A DNA stretch of 64,000 nt from Gari tellinella (Eukaryota; Mollusca; Bivalvia; Cardiida; Psammobiidae). A program made the translations under genes and the position numbers. The notes beneath the pieces are model-generated. The model searched no databases and had not been told where the DNA came from. It saw nothing but the letters and a program-made list of their open reading frames with translations. The stretch lies in NCBI GenBank assembly GCA_922989275.2, contig OV277866.1, positions 79,458,328 to 79,522,327 on the forward strand. The letters run 5' to 3'. Below, piece by piece: positions 23,538 through 34,700 of this stretch (position 1 is the stretch's first letter; every line of letters begins with the position of its first letter).

Positions 23538-23780
23538 ATTGGAAACTAGAACTATCTATTGAAATGTTCAGGGGCGGATAAGTACAATGTAGAACATGGC
23601 AGCCCCAACCCCCAACAATCTTCCAACTAAAATTTCAAAGAAACTAACTAACAACATTAATCAACATAACTCTATCAAGTGATTGGGTATTAACAGATTA
23701 TTCAATGGTCACAAACAGTGTGACAGTTAAAAGTCATATAAATAAACGGTCAAACTTGTATTGACCATTTACTCCATACA

Positions 23781-24024
23781 TACAGTGGAGAATCTGTTAT
23801 TCTTTCCCAATAAACGCGTTTACGCTAAAACTGTTATTTGCAGTGCAAACAGTTTGGAGCCAGATCAGACGCCGGGTAACCCGGCGTCTGATCAGGCTCC
23901 AAACTGTTTGCCACCAAGATAAACATGAAATATCAGAATTGTCCAAAAATTGTTCTTTTCTACGTTTTAGCGCTTTGCGTACGTTTGCGTTTAAATGGGA
24001 AAGAATAACAGATTCTCCACTGTA
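23781..24024. mobile_element. CAGTGGAGAATCTG MITE, intact copy with TA ends
   Basis: TACAGTGGAGAATCTGTTAT ... AACAGATTCTCCACTGTA (244 bp). The palindrome at 23846-23910 has a single mismatch (AGCCAGATC versus GATCAGGCT). Arms contain ACGCGTTTACGCTAAAAC and GTACGTTTGCGTTTAAA. Confidence 0.85.
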
Positions 24025-24274
24025 CACATATTTACACAATTTTATTCAGTCTTCAATTTACACAGTCATGAATATCGTAAGAATGCAGAACACAGGTAAT
24101 GCAGGAAACTCCTTGACCCTTTCAACCCAAAATATATCTTGTGGGTATTTATTATCCTTTTGGACTCTTCTAGTACATGAATTTCGAACCAGACTACTGT
24201 TGCATTGTTTGTATGACAACAAAAAGTAATGAAAATATCAAACAGCGCAGACCCTGATGAGAGGGCTCCTATAT

Positions 24275-24420
24275 GAGCCCTCTGATCAGGGTCTACACTG
24301 TTTGCATGTGTAATCAGTAATCTCTACAGAGGGCTGTAGGGTTATATGAGCCCTCTGATCAGGGTCTACACTGTTTGCATCTGTAATCAGTAATCTCTAC
24401 AGAGAGCTGTAGGGTTAATG
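24275..24420 (+). repeat. 73 bp tandem duplication of a half palindrome
   Basis: GAGCCCTCTGATCAGGGTCT...GCATGTGTAATCAG...CTGTAGGGTTATAT is present twice (starts 24275 and 24348) with few differences; the left, complete palindrome begins at 24242. Confidence 0.8.
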
Positions 24421-24496
24421 ACCTTTCTGCATATTTTTGTCTTGAATTAAGCTTCCTATAACACACACAAAATCATTTTTGTTCCAGTGGTTGCTT

Positions 24497-24748
24497 AACT
24501 CTTTACCCTCTTACCTGTTTCTAGTTTTTGAGGATAGGTGACTACTTAAAGCAGATTGAAAGTAAAGCAGAATGTGCCGAAAGGCACATTCTGCTTTACT
24601 TTCAACATGCTTTAAGCTACCATCTTCTAGGATAATGAAAATATTAATGATGTAACATGCTCATGAATGTATAAAGTTGAACCATTTTCTGCAGTGGAGG
24701 AATAAATTAAAGGTGTAAAAAGGCATATAAATGGGGTAATGGGTTAAA
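24497..24748. mobile_element. Family A MITE
   Basis: TTAACTCTTTACCCTCTTAC to GGGGTAATGGGTTAA with hairpin AAAGCAGAATGTGCCGAAAGGCACATTC region at 24545-24615. Confidence 0.75.
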
Positions 24749-25047
24749 CAATATTTGATTATACATTAAAACAGGAAAACAACAGATTTATATGATACCT
24801 TTAATTTGACTCTCCCTAACACATACAAGTCCTATCAACTGATATCAAAATAAACTAAATACAACAGCAACGCCCTGAATCTATCACCTCCCCAAATACA
24901 CAGGCTTATTTTCAGCTGATTAAGAAGGTTAAATACATAAAGCAGTATAAATGTAAACTAGTAAGCTTTCTGCCTTACTTTCACCCTGCTTCAAGCTGCC
25001 ATCTGTATGAATCATCAATCATTAAACACGGTTCTTCTTTTGAAGAG

Positions 25048-25725
25048 TTTAACCCATTTGTGCCCACGATCCCATATATGGGACATAGGCAAAAAGTGTA
25101 GACTCTGATTAGACGCCGCATCATGCGGCGTCTGATCAGAGTCTACACTGTTTGCTGATAGGAATTTCAATATAAAACGAGAAACCGCCAATGTCGGTAT
25201 GGCCGGATTGTCTGCGCTTTTGTTTTGTAAATATTTATATAATATAATTACCCATGGCATGTGATGATGACCTCACTACAACTGTACATGCCAAGTTTGG
25301 TTGCTGTAGGACTTAAACTTTGACTAAAACTGACACTAACAAAAAGGTCAACCAAGACGCAAACGAAAAGGTTAACCAAGAATTCTCTAAATCATTGGAC
25401 CGTGAAATCTAGGTCACAGTGACCTAGTTACCCATGGCATGTGATGATGACCTCACTACAACTGTACATGCCAAATTTGGTTGCTGTAGGACTTAAACTT
25501 TGACTAAAACTGACACTAACAAAAAGGTCAACCAAGACGCAAACGAAAAGGTTAACCAAGAATTCTCAAAGTCATTGGACCGTAAAATCTAGGTCACAGT
25601 GACCTAGTTACCCATGGCATGTGATGATGACCTCACTACAACTGTACATGCCAAATTTGGTTGCTGTAGGACTTAAGCTTTGGCTAAAACTGACACTAAC
25701 AAAAAGGTCAACCAAAGTGAGGACG

Positions 25726-25757
<32 letters not shown>

Positions 25758-25893
25758 GACGGACGGACAGACGGACGGCATTCGCCAATCTATAGACCGC
25801 ATTTTCAATCCGGCCAACAAAATGAAAGTTAAAATTTAGACCAGGTATCCCAATATATAAACATTGAAGAATGTACTGGGCGTAAAAGGGTTA
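25048..25893. mobile_element. TTAACCCATTTGTGCCC...AAAAGGGTTAA element split by a pearl-like insertion
   Basis: Left part 25048-25240 with a perfect-looking palindrome at 25092-25156 (GACTCTGATTAGACGCCGCA); right part 25840-25893. The two halves are separated by the 180 bp array described next. Confidence 0.6.
25241..25839 (+). mobile_element. Pearl-like element: 180 bp core repeats plus (GACA/GACG)n
   Basis: CCCATGGCATGTGATGATGA recurs exactly 180 bp apart (25432 and 25612, first unit from about 25251), with more than 95 percent identity by eye. The third unit runs into a GACGGACAGACAGACAGACA tract at 25728-25779 and a unique right flank ending near 25839. Architecture: left flank, about 160-180 bp core repeats, tetranucleotide tract, right flank, as in bivalve pearl elements. 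Confidence 0.75.
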
Positions 25894-25916
25894 ATACAGC
25901 AGCTATAAAATGTATT

Positions 25917-26166
25917 TACAGTGGAGAATCTGTTATTCTTTCCCGTTTAAACGCAAACGTACACAAACGCAAAGCGCTAAAACGTAGAAAAGAACAACTT
26001 TTGGACAATTCTGATATTTCATGTTTATATTGGTGGCAAACAGTTTGGAGCCTGATCAGACGCCGGGTTACCCGGCGTCTGATCTGGCTCCAAATTGTTT
26101 GCATTGCAATTAATAGTTTTAGCGTAAACGCGTTTATTGGGAAAGAATAACAGATTCTCCACTGTA
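25917..26166. mobile_element. CAGTGGAGAATCTG MITE, intact copy, opposite orientation
   Basis: 250 bp with perfect TACAGTGGAGAATCTGTTAT ends. Palindrome at 26036-26102. Reverse-oriented relative to 23781-24024, same arms. Confidence 0.85.
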
Positions 26167-26206
26167 AGTCTATGCATCACAGCCTTATATTGTGTCAGTA
26201 TGCTTT

Positions 26207-26491
26207 ATCCCATTACCCCATAGCTTGTTTCTAGTTTTGAAAACAGGTGATCACTTAAAGCAGGTTGAAAGTAAAGCAGAATAGGCTATAAGGCATATTC
26301 TGCTTTATTTTTAGCCTGCTTTAAACTTAAATCAGTTAGAATTTAGAATAGATTTCTTATGGTGCATAACTGTATAAATTGGAATTTAGAATAGATTTCT
26401 TATGGTGCATAACTGTATAAATTGGAATTATTGCCTGCAGTGGAGGAATAAATGAAAGGCGTCAAAATGTGTATTTATGGGGAAAAGGGTT
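26207..26491. mobile_element. Family A MITE with 43 bp internal duplication
   Basis: Normal left arm and hairpin (26256-26322), then GAATTTAGAATAGATTTCTT...TATAAATT repeated in tandem (starts 26339 and 26382). Confidence 0.7.
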
Positions 26492-26507
26492 ATAACAGGC
26501 TTTTTAA

Positions 26508-26751
26508 CCCTTTGAACCCTAATCCCGCATATAGGCGTCATTTCAAACAGTGTACATGTGAATAATACACTTGTCCTGTGCAAACAGTGAAGACCCAGAT
26601 CAGAGGGCTCCGAAAGGAGCCCTCTGATCAGGGTCTTCACTGTTTGTCAGTACTGCCAAATTTGAAAAAAAACAAACTCTAAAAAACCAGAAATGGACTA
26701 GACAAAAATCGAAACTGGAATTTTCCATTTAAAGTTTCAGGGAGGAAAGAG
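26508..26751. mobile_element. Family C MITE (TTAACCCTTTGAACCC...GGAAAGAGTTAA), 244 bp
   Basis: TTAA on both sides (26504, 26752). The palindrome at 26580-26646 (CAAACAGTGAAGACCC, core AGAGGGCTCCGAAAGGAGCC) is almost perfect. Same family: 29534-29775, 36054-36294, 50657-50880, 54580-54822, 32885-33137. Confidence 0.8.
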
Positions 26752-26771
26752 TTAATGAACTACAGGAAAAA

Positions 26772-26880
26772 GTCCAGGGTCCAAGGTTATACAGCTTTTC
26801 AGTTGAGTCTAAAGTCGTTCTCAAATGCTTGAGAACACACTCAGACTCAGCTCAAACGCTTTATAACCTTGGACACAGGA
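26772..26880. mobile_element. GGTTATAAAG palindrome, short form
   Basis: GGTCCAAGGTTATACAGC to CTTTATAACCTTGG; the CCAAT-containing centre is missing so the arms meet at TCTCAAATGCTTGAGA. Confidence 0.65.
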
Positions 26881-26967
26881 GTACAGCAGGCAACAGAAGA
26901 TCGATCTTTAATTCTTTGAAAAAGGGTTTTAAATTACCTATACTTCTCTTCAATGAAAGGTTGCTTA

Positions 26968-27207
26968 ACCCATTACCCCATAGAAGCACCTTTTAGCACA
27001 TTCAGTGTATTCCTCCACTGAAGAAAATAAGTTTCAATTTATACAGTCAAGAATATGTATCTTAAGAATATTTTCTATATCCTAGTAGATAGTAGCTTAA
27101 TGCAGGCTGAAAGTAAAGCAGAATACGGCACATTCTGCTTTACTTTAAACCGGCTTTAAGTAGTCACCTATTTTCAAAACTAGAAATAAGCTATGGGTAA
27201 AGGGTTA
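26968..27207. mobile_element. Family A MITE
   Basis: TTAACCCATTACCCCATAGA to TATGGGTAAAGGGTTAA, inverted orientation, shortened hairpin at about 27098-27160. A truncated copy follows (27203-27300) and a GGTTATAAAG palindrome at 27325-27448. Confidence 0.65.
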
Positions 27208-27786
27208 ACCCATTACCCCATAGCCAGATAGTAGTTTTTATTCCTTCACTAAAAAAAAAGTTCAGTCATGTACATAATATGTTATATGGCTATGAACATT
27301 GTATATGTTTAATGCCAATACAATTTGAATCGATATCCTTCTCAAGCAATTGATTGGTCAGATTTGAGCGAAAGCTCAAATCTGACCAATAAAATGCTTG
27401 AGAACGATGTGAGACTCAACTCAAATTTGTTATAACTTTGGGTCCTGAACTTAAGGCTTAGCCTAGCATAGGGCAAGTATTGGAACTCATATATCTCCTT
27501 GTGTCTCCACCAAGACTATGGGCATTATGGACAAAATGTTAAAAAGGTTTCCTATACTTAACACATTCAATCCTAGCGAAGAGTATGCTAATCATTTACA
27601 AACAGTGTACCTGCAAGGAGTACATTTGTCTAGATATGCAAACACTGAAGACCCGATCACAGGGCTCCTTAAGAAGCTCTCTGATCAGAGTCTACAATGT
27701 TGATCATTTTGAAATGAGTTGTAAAATTCAATCCTATATATAGTCAAAATACAACCATACTTTATAGGAAACAGGAACTGGTCGGT

Positions 27787-28216
27787 AAACCCATTACCCT
27801 ATTGCATGTTTCTAGTTTTGAGGATATGTGACTTCTTAAAGCAGGTTGAAAGTAAAGCAAAATGCGCCTAAGGTTAAGGCGCATTCTGCTTTACATTCAG
27901 CCTGCTTTAAGTTATCATCATCTGCTATAATATAGAAAATATTTCTTATGATTTTTAATTGTGACAGTACAGTTGAAACTCAATACTTCGAAATTGCTTT
28001 AATTGATCGCACAAGTATTTCATATGTTGAATTTCGATAAATCGATCTCCCTTAAGTCAAACATACCCGTATTCCCAAGTTAAAACGTCACTAAGCAATT
28101 TTTAACTTTGAAATATGGGTTTTTTCAAACTAATGAGAGTTCGAAGTATCGAGTTTCGACTGTATAAATTGAATCTATTTTCTTCAGTAGAGCAATTAAT
28201 ATGGGGTAATGGGTTA
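27787..28216. mobile_element. Family A MITE with nested mariner-like MITE
   Basis: Outer copy from TAAACCCATTACCCTATTGC to GGGGTAATGGGTTAA. At TA of its right arm (GTGACAGTA/TATAAATTG) sits 27970-28162, CAGTTGAAACTCAATACTTC ... GAGTTTCGACTG, related to the palindrome at 46222-46419. Confidence 0.7.
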
Positions 28217-28267
28217 AAGTTTCAGGGGTGAATGATGTGGTGAAACTTTTCTGAAGTAACTGGGACC

Positions 28268-28458
28268 AGGGCTCCAGATAAAAGGGAGTTAATTGCACAA
28301 ATCAAACATGTTCTAACTTATTTAAGCATCAAATCATATGATATTACTACTCATTACAATCGTCTCTTCGAGACGATTCTAATGAGTATGACACCATAGG
28401 GTTTAAAACAGAAATAAAGATTTTAGTTTTTGAAATACCCTCCTTATCTGGAACCCTG
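28268..28458. mobile_element. GGGCTCCAGATAAGGG MITE with TCATTAGAATCGTCT hairpin
   Basis: Ends AGGGCTCCAGATAAAAGGGA and CCTTATCTGGAACCCT. Central hairpin ACAATCGTCTCTTCGAGACG. Other copies: 34114-34304, 34473-34664, 36394-36597, 37361-37552, 50222-50620 (with SINE), 51830-52019, 52659-52861, 58756-58956 and a half at 43475-43577. Confidence 0.75.
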
Positions 28459-28497
28459 TGGGACACTATTATTGCACAAATCATGGCAACTAAATGA

Positions 28498-28725
28498 CTA
28501 CTCCTGGTCACTTTCTCCGTCACTAGAGAAGTTCTGGGTGGCACGAGAGGCTGGCTCAACATCGTCAACCAGGTTGGCTTGGTGGCGGTAATGGTCAAGC
28601 CACACCTCCATCATCTGCTTGACCAGCGGTGGACGCTTGCCTATCTTCTGTATGGCTACAAACAGGCCCTCCTGGGTCACTAAACAATCCAACCATTTCC
28701 GTAGAATTGTCTCTTCTTGGCCCAT
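28498..28725 (-). CDS. ZRANB1: ZRANB1 terminal coding exon 7
   Basis: The acceptor is ctgtgttctag and the first codon is a Met inside the protein, not a start. It encodes GQEETILRKWLDCLVTQEGL, then LVKQMMEVWLDHYRHQANL, and ends in an acidic tail SSDGESDQE with TAG at 28500-28498. Human TRABID ends alike (KLLREWLDCC, MVEKWLDRYR, acidic end). Confidence 0.95.
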   Translation of the reverse strand: MGQEETILRKWLDCLVTQEGLFVAIQKIGKRPPLVKQMMEVWLDHYRHQANLVDDVEPASRATQNFSSDGESDQE

Positions 28726-31700
28726 CTAGAACACAGAAATCAAGCTACAGTGCTCCCTCCCTACAACGACCCTCCCAACAACAACTCCCTCCTTACAATG
28801 ACACTTGCCGCTGTTCCCAAAACAAGACATTTATGTCAAACTTTTTCATGGCTGCAATACCGTCTGCTTAAATTTGTCGTCTGCTGTCTTTTTGCAAAGT
28901 TACATATAAGTGGACATTTTGATGAATAAATATAATGGCGGGTGACAAACAGCTTGAATCCAGATCAGATGCAGCGTTATGTGGCGTCTGATCTGGATTC
29001 AAGCTGTTTGCAAACGTAAGCTGAGTCGTAATTTTCCCTCCCTATAATGACTCCCTCCGAACAACACACACAAGATGTGTCTCCCAGCGGGTGTCGTTGG
29101 AGAGAGGGAGCGCTGTAGAACCCACAGATAGTTCACAATATAATGACACTATTAATAGGTATATGTACAGGCAATTCAGAATGACTTGATCCAACAATTA
29201 ACTCATTACTTCACATGATACAACTTATCATGCCTTAATTCAGTCCTCCACTGTTTGGAAGAAAAATTCTACCTAATATGTTGTAGGCTTAAATAGTCGT
29301 CAGTTGTTTCTCTCAAAGTTACATAGAAGTCTTTTTTGATAGAATAAAGATAATGATGAGTGACAAACAGCTTGAATCCAGATAAGACGATGCATTACGC
29401 TGCATCTAATCTGGATTTAAGCTGTTTGCAAATGTAAACCAATATCCCTCCCTATAACGACTTCCTGCGTACAACGCACACAATCTGTGTCTCCCATTGG
29501 GTGTGGTGGTAGAGAGAGAGCACTGTACCTTAACTCTTTCCTCCCTAAAACTTTAAATGAATAATTCCAGTTTCCATCTAAGTCTAGTCCATTTATGACT
29601 TTTAAGGGTTGTTTTGTCAATGTTTGGCATTATGACAAACAGTGAAGACCCTGATCAGAGGGCTCCTTTCGGAGCCCTCTGATCTGGGTCTTCACTGTTT
29701 GCATAGGACAAGTGTACTATTCACATGTACACTGTTTGAAAAGGAAACCTATATGCGGGATTAGGGTTCAAAGAGTTAACCCTTCTTACCCCAATCTTCA
29801 CATAATCAACTATCCTCGAAACTATTACAACTGGGAAAATTTTAAATTTCACATCATTCACCCCTGAAACTGTGGAAACATTTTTCCAGGAAAGAGAACA
29901 AACTCAAGTCAAACGGATAAGTAAACAGTGCTGACCCTGATCAGACGGATCTGGGTCAGCACTGTTTCCAAAAACTTCAAAATGTGCTGATAGCAGGGTC
30001 GAAGGTAATAAAGTGTTTGAGTTGAGTCTGAGATCATTCTCAAGCATTTGATTGGTCAGATTCAGGGTCAGATTTGAGCTTTTGCTCAAATCTGACCAAT
30101 CAAGTACTTGAAAACGAATTCAGACTCAACTCAAACTTTTGATAACCTTGGACCTGGAAGAAAGATGGAGCAGTTGCTGATAGTTACCTCAGAGCCTGTG
30201 ACAAAGTGGATTGGTAGGAAGCTTCCATCATGATCAACCAAGGGCAAGTAAGCTATCTGCTCATCTGGGGCATTATCTATATGGGCCCCAGCCCCTATTG
30301 GTATATCTGTATCCACCTCCATAGGGACCAAGGCAGAGAAATGGCCCCTTGTGTAGCCCAGGGCAATAGGGACTTTCCAGCAGAAGCTTCTCTCCCAGAG
30401 TAATGGCAAGTACACACCTGCAAGTAAACATCATCAAAGGTTGGTATACAGTAGAGGGAAACTTATTTTCTATAACTCTTTCACTGCAAATGTCACATTT
30501 GCAAACAGTATGGATCCTTACGCAGCGCCTGATCAGGATCAAACTGTTTGACACTCATTTCGATATTTCTTAAGTCTTACTTCCTTAAATCTAACTTTGA
30601 AACGATCTTGCAGACAACAATATTGAAGCAGAGGACAAAAAAATGGTGAAGGGGTAAAAACCTCAAAATAATTTGTCAGTGAAAGAGTTAACCCATTACT
30701 CTAAAGGTACGCTTTTTTCACATTGAGCCCATAGATTGTTTTTAGTTTTGAAGAGAAGTGGCTAATGAAAGCAGGCTGAAAGTAAAGCAGAACCGCCTGC
30801 TATAAGCTTACATTGGATAGGATAAAGAAAATATTTTTTATGGTACATATTCATGATTTTCTAAAATGAAACTATTTTGCTCAGTGAAGGCATAGAACTA
30901 TGTATTATGGGGAGATGATTTAATATATTTCTCTACTGAAGAAAATACTTCCATGTGAATACGCACTATAAGAAATACTTTCTATATCCTAGCAGATGAT
31001 AGCTTAAAGCAGCCTGAAAGTAGAGCAAAATGCACCTTCATTCTTTTCTACCATCTAGTCCTTAACCCATTACTCCATAGATATGCATTTTTACACATTT
31101 TATATATTCTTCTACTGAAGAAAGAAAGGTCAAAATATGTTCTACATCATAGAAGATAGTAGCTTAACCCATTACCCAATAAATATGCATTTTTACGCTT
31201 ATAATTAATTCATCCACTGAAGAAAATATTCCTTTTTTAACAGTCATGAAAATGTATCATATGAAAAATTTTCTATGTCCTAGGAGATAATAGCTTAAAG
31301 CAGGCTGAAAGTAAAGCAGAATGTGCCCTAAGGCACATTCTGCTTTACTTTCAACCTGCTTTAAGTAGTAAATTGTTTTCAAAACTAGAAACAGGCTATT
31401 GGGTAATGGGTTAAAGCATGCTGAGGGTAAAGCAGAGTGCACCTTAACCTGTTTTGAGTGGTCACCATTTTTCAAAAACTAGCAACGGGCTATTGAGTAT
31501 AGCATTATTTCATTGTTATCAGTCAAATCACTTACAGTGCTCCCTCTCTACAACAACACCCCAATGGCAGACAAAGACTGTGTGTGTTGTTTGGAGGGAG
31601 TTTTATAGGGAGGGAAATTGGCATACATTTGCAAACAGATTGGCCATTTACACCTTCATCGACAACAACAAACATCTGTTTCAGATGTTTGTTGTTGTAG

Positions 31701-34700
31701 GTGTGAATGAATCATGAACTGAAAACAAGCTACGGAAGAAAGGTTTAAACATGTTTATGCTTAGTCAATGAATTACAAGTGAAACAAGATTTGAGTCTAG
31801 ATCTACTCACCTTCAAACCTGGCGAAATCAATGCTCTCTCCCCTGAAGCTCTTCACAACCTTTACACCATATACTATAACAGGACGCCGTAATATATGAG
31901 CCAGGGCAAATATATGCATCTGTTCAAGGCTAGTGCCTGAAAATGAAACCAGAAATACATAACCATCCAGTTTTAACTATTTTCTTTGCATACGCGCCAT
32001 TTGATGCCTTTACCCCTACGTCCACATAACCAGCACCAATGAAGATAAATTAAACCTGTTTAATACAGGCGTCAGCTTAAAGCTAGATAAAAGTATGGCT
32101 AAAAGCTCCTGAAGGAGCTTTCTGCTTTACTTTGATTTTGCTTTAACCCATCACCCCATAGCCTGTTTCTAGTATTGAAAAAAGGTGACCACTTAAAGCA
32201 GGTTGAAAGTAAAGCAGAATGTGCCTTGAAGCACATTCTGCTTTAATTTCAGCCTGCTTTAAGCTATCATCTGCTAGGATACAAAAAATATTTCTTATGG
32301 CTCACATGCTCATAACTGTATAAATTTGGACTATTTTCTTAAGTGGAGAAATAAATTGTAGGCATAAAAAGGCATATTTATGGGGTTATGGGTTAAACAG
32401 TATCCTGCCTTAATCACAGTAGGCTATAGGTGATTTGCAGTCTTAGCTGCCTAGTTCATCAGGCTATTGGCACAAACACCAATATCAAACTTATATATAG
32501 CATATAGAGGGTTTCTTTTAAAGCAGAAAGTCCTAAAAGAGGTTTCAGCTTTAGTTTCACCTTGCTCTCATCTGCAGAATGTATTTGACATCCTTGTTGA
32601 ATAGGCATCAGAACGAGACAGAAAAGTTCTAAGTTACTTATGTCTATTAACCATTAACCCCATAGCATGTTTCCAGTTTTGAAGAAAGGTGACCACTTAA
32701 AGCAGGTTGAAAGTAAAGCAGAATGCGCCTTAAGGTGCATTCTGCTTTACTTTCAGTCTGCTTTAAGCTACCATCTGCTAGAATATAGTTTTTTTTATCA
32801 TGGCTCATAATCATATTTAAACTAAGTGTAAGTATTTTCTTCAATAGAGGAATAAATTAAAAGTGTATTCATTGGGAAATGGATAAATCATTTCCTCCCT
32901 GAAACTTCAAATGGACAATTCAAGTTCAATTTAGTTTAGCCCATACTTGACCATTTAGGGTTGATATTTGTCAATGTAGTTCAATATGACAATCAGTCCA
33001 GACCCCTAAATTGGAAGGCTCCTTGCCCTCTGATCAGGGTCTTCATTGTGTTCATAGGACAGATGTGCTCACAGTATGTACACTGTTAAGTGTTTACAAA
33101 AGATTTCCATATCATGTGTGTAGGGATCAAAGGGTTAATGGGTTAGCACCCTGATTTCTATGGTGCTTCTATGATAGAAAGGGTCAAACACACCTTGTAC
33201 ACAGTGTCAGACAAAGGCACTGTGCATTTTTTCAAAATAGACTGGGTCCAAAATAAACTGTTATGAGTGCCTGTTGTGCACAGGTTTAATAGTACTTATT
33301 TCATGCTTTCCTGTGGTTTACTGTTTAACCCTTTCCCCAATAGAAGCGCCTTTTAGCGGATATGATTTATTCTTCCGCTGAAGAATATAGTTCCAATTTA
33401 ATCAGTAATGAGTATGTATTATAGGAAATATTTTCTATGTTATAGCACATGATAGCTTAAAGCAGGCTGAAAGTAAAGCAGAATGCGCCTTAGGGCGCAT
33501 TCTGCTTTACTTTCAACCTGCTTTAAGTAGTCACCTATCTTAAGTACTAGAAATAGGCTATCAGGTAAAGGGTTAAAGCAGTGGGATTATCGCCATGCAT
33601 GCTTCTATTATAATTTTTTCCGTAGGCTCCAAAATAATTGTAGTAAATCATGTGTTATCCTGTAATTCCAGCAGCCAGATTTGTCGAGACCCACTGAACA
33701 GAAGAAAACAAATCCAAGATCAGAATAAAGGATGTAATACCGATGACGTCAAATCAATAAATCAGTGTTGTTATGGTATGGCAAACAGCCACGAAAAGGT
33801 GTTTGATATAAACTTGGGGCTTAACACGGGTCAAAATGTGTACCTTTGCTTTAAATTGACAGACAATTTAGCTTACAAAGTTTGATATAAACTTGGGGCT
33901 TAACACGGGTCAAAATGTGTCCGTTTGCTTTAAATTGACAGACAATTTAGCTTACAAAGTTTGTTTAAAAGCATGAAATAAATAGAATAACTGTATTTTT
34001 TCAGTGAAAGATCTAAATTTCATTCATTTGTGAACATCAGACGGTTATATAACGTCTGATTCTAACTCAATAAATAAAATTTTCGATCTTACAACAAAAA
34101 CAAATGCTACAACCAGGGCTCGAAATAAGAGTAGTTTTTCAAAAACTAAAATCTTTATTTCTGCATTAAACCCTATGGTGTCACTACTCATTAGAATCGT
34201 CTCTTCGAACAATTTTAATGAGTAGTAACACCATAGGATTGGTGCTGAAATGAGTGAGAAAAGGGTGGATTTGTTCAGAAAACTCCCCCTTATCTGGAGC
34301 CCTGCTACAACTAAACCAATAGCCCACCTGGCTGACTGGCAAGACTTAGAAGTAAGGCCCAGTCTCTCTGCCACTGGTCTTCATCCAGACTGAAGTTCAT
34401 CAGATGAGCCTGCATCGTCTCATACTCCTTCCACTTAGGGTAGAAACTGAAAAATACAAATACACCTTATATAGGGCTCCGGATAAGAGGGAGTAAACTG
34501 AACAAATCAACTATTTTCTCACTCATTTTAGCACCAAATCCTATGGTGTTACTACTCATTAGAATCGTCTGAAAGAGACGATTCTAATGAGTACTGACAC
34601 CATAGGGTTTTATACAGAAATAAATATTTTAGATTTTGAAATACTCCCCTTATCTGGAGCTCTGCTTATAGGCATAGATTAGTAATGATAAAGCATGGAA

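Noticed and set aside
24257..24300. Second hammerhead (CTGATGAGAGGGCTCC)
   Set aside because: The CTGATGA here is a mutated half of the family C palindrome and no GAAA follows the stem.
28498..28725. Separate small gene starting at the Met of exon 7
   Set aside because: The ATG directly follows a splice acceptor and the peptide is the TRABID C-terminus.
33595..33885. 96-codon frame in a ZRANB1 intron
   Set aside because: It runs into a 79 bp tandem duplication and resembles no protein I know.
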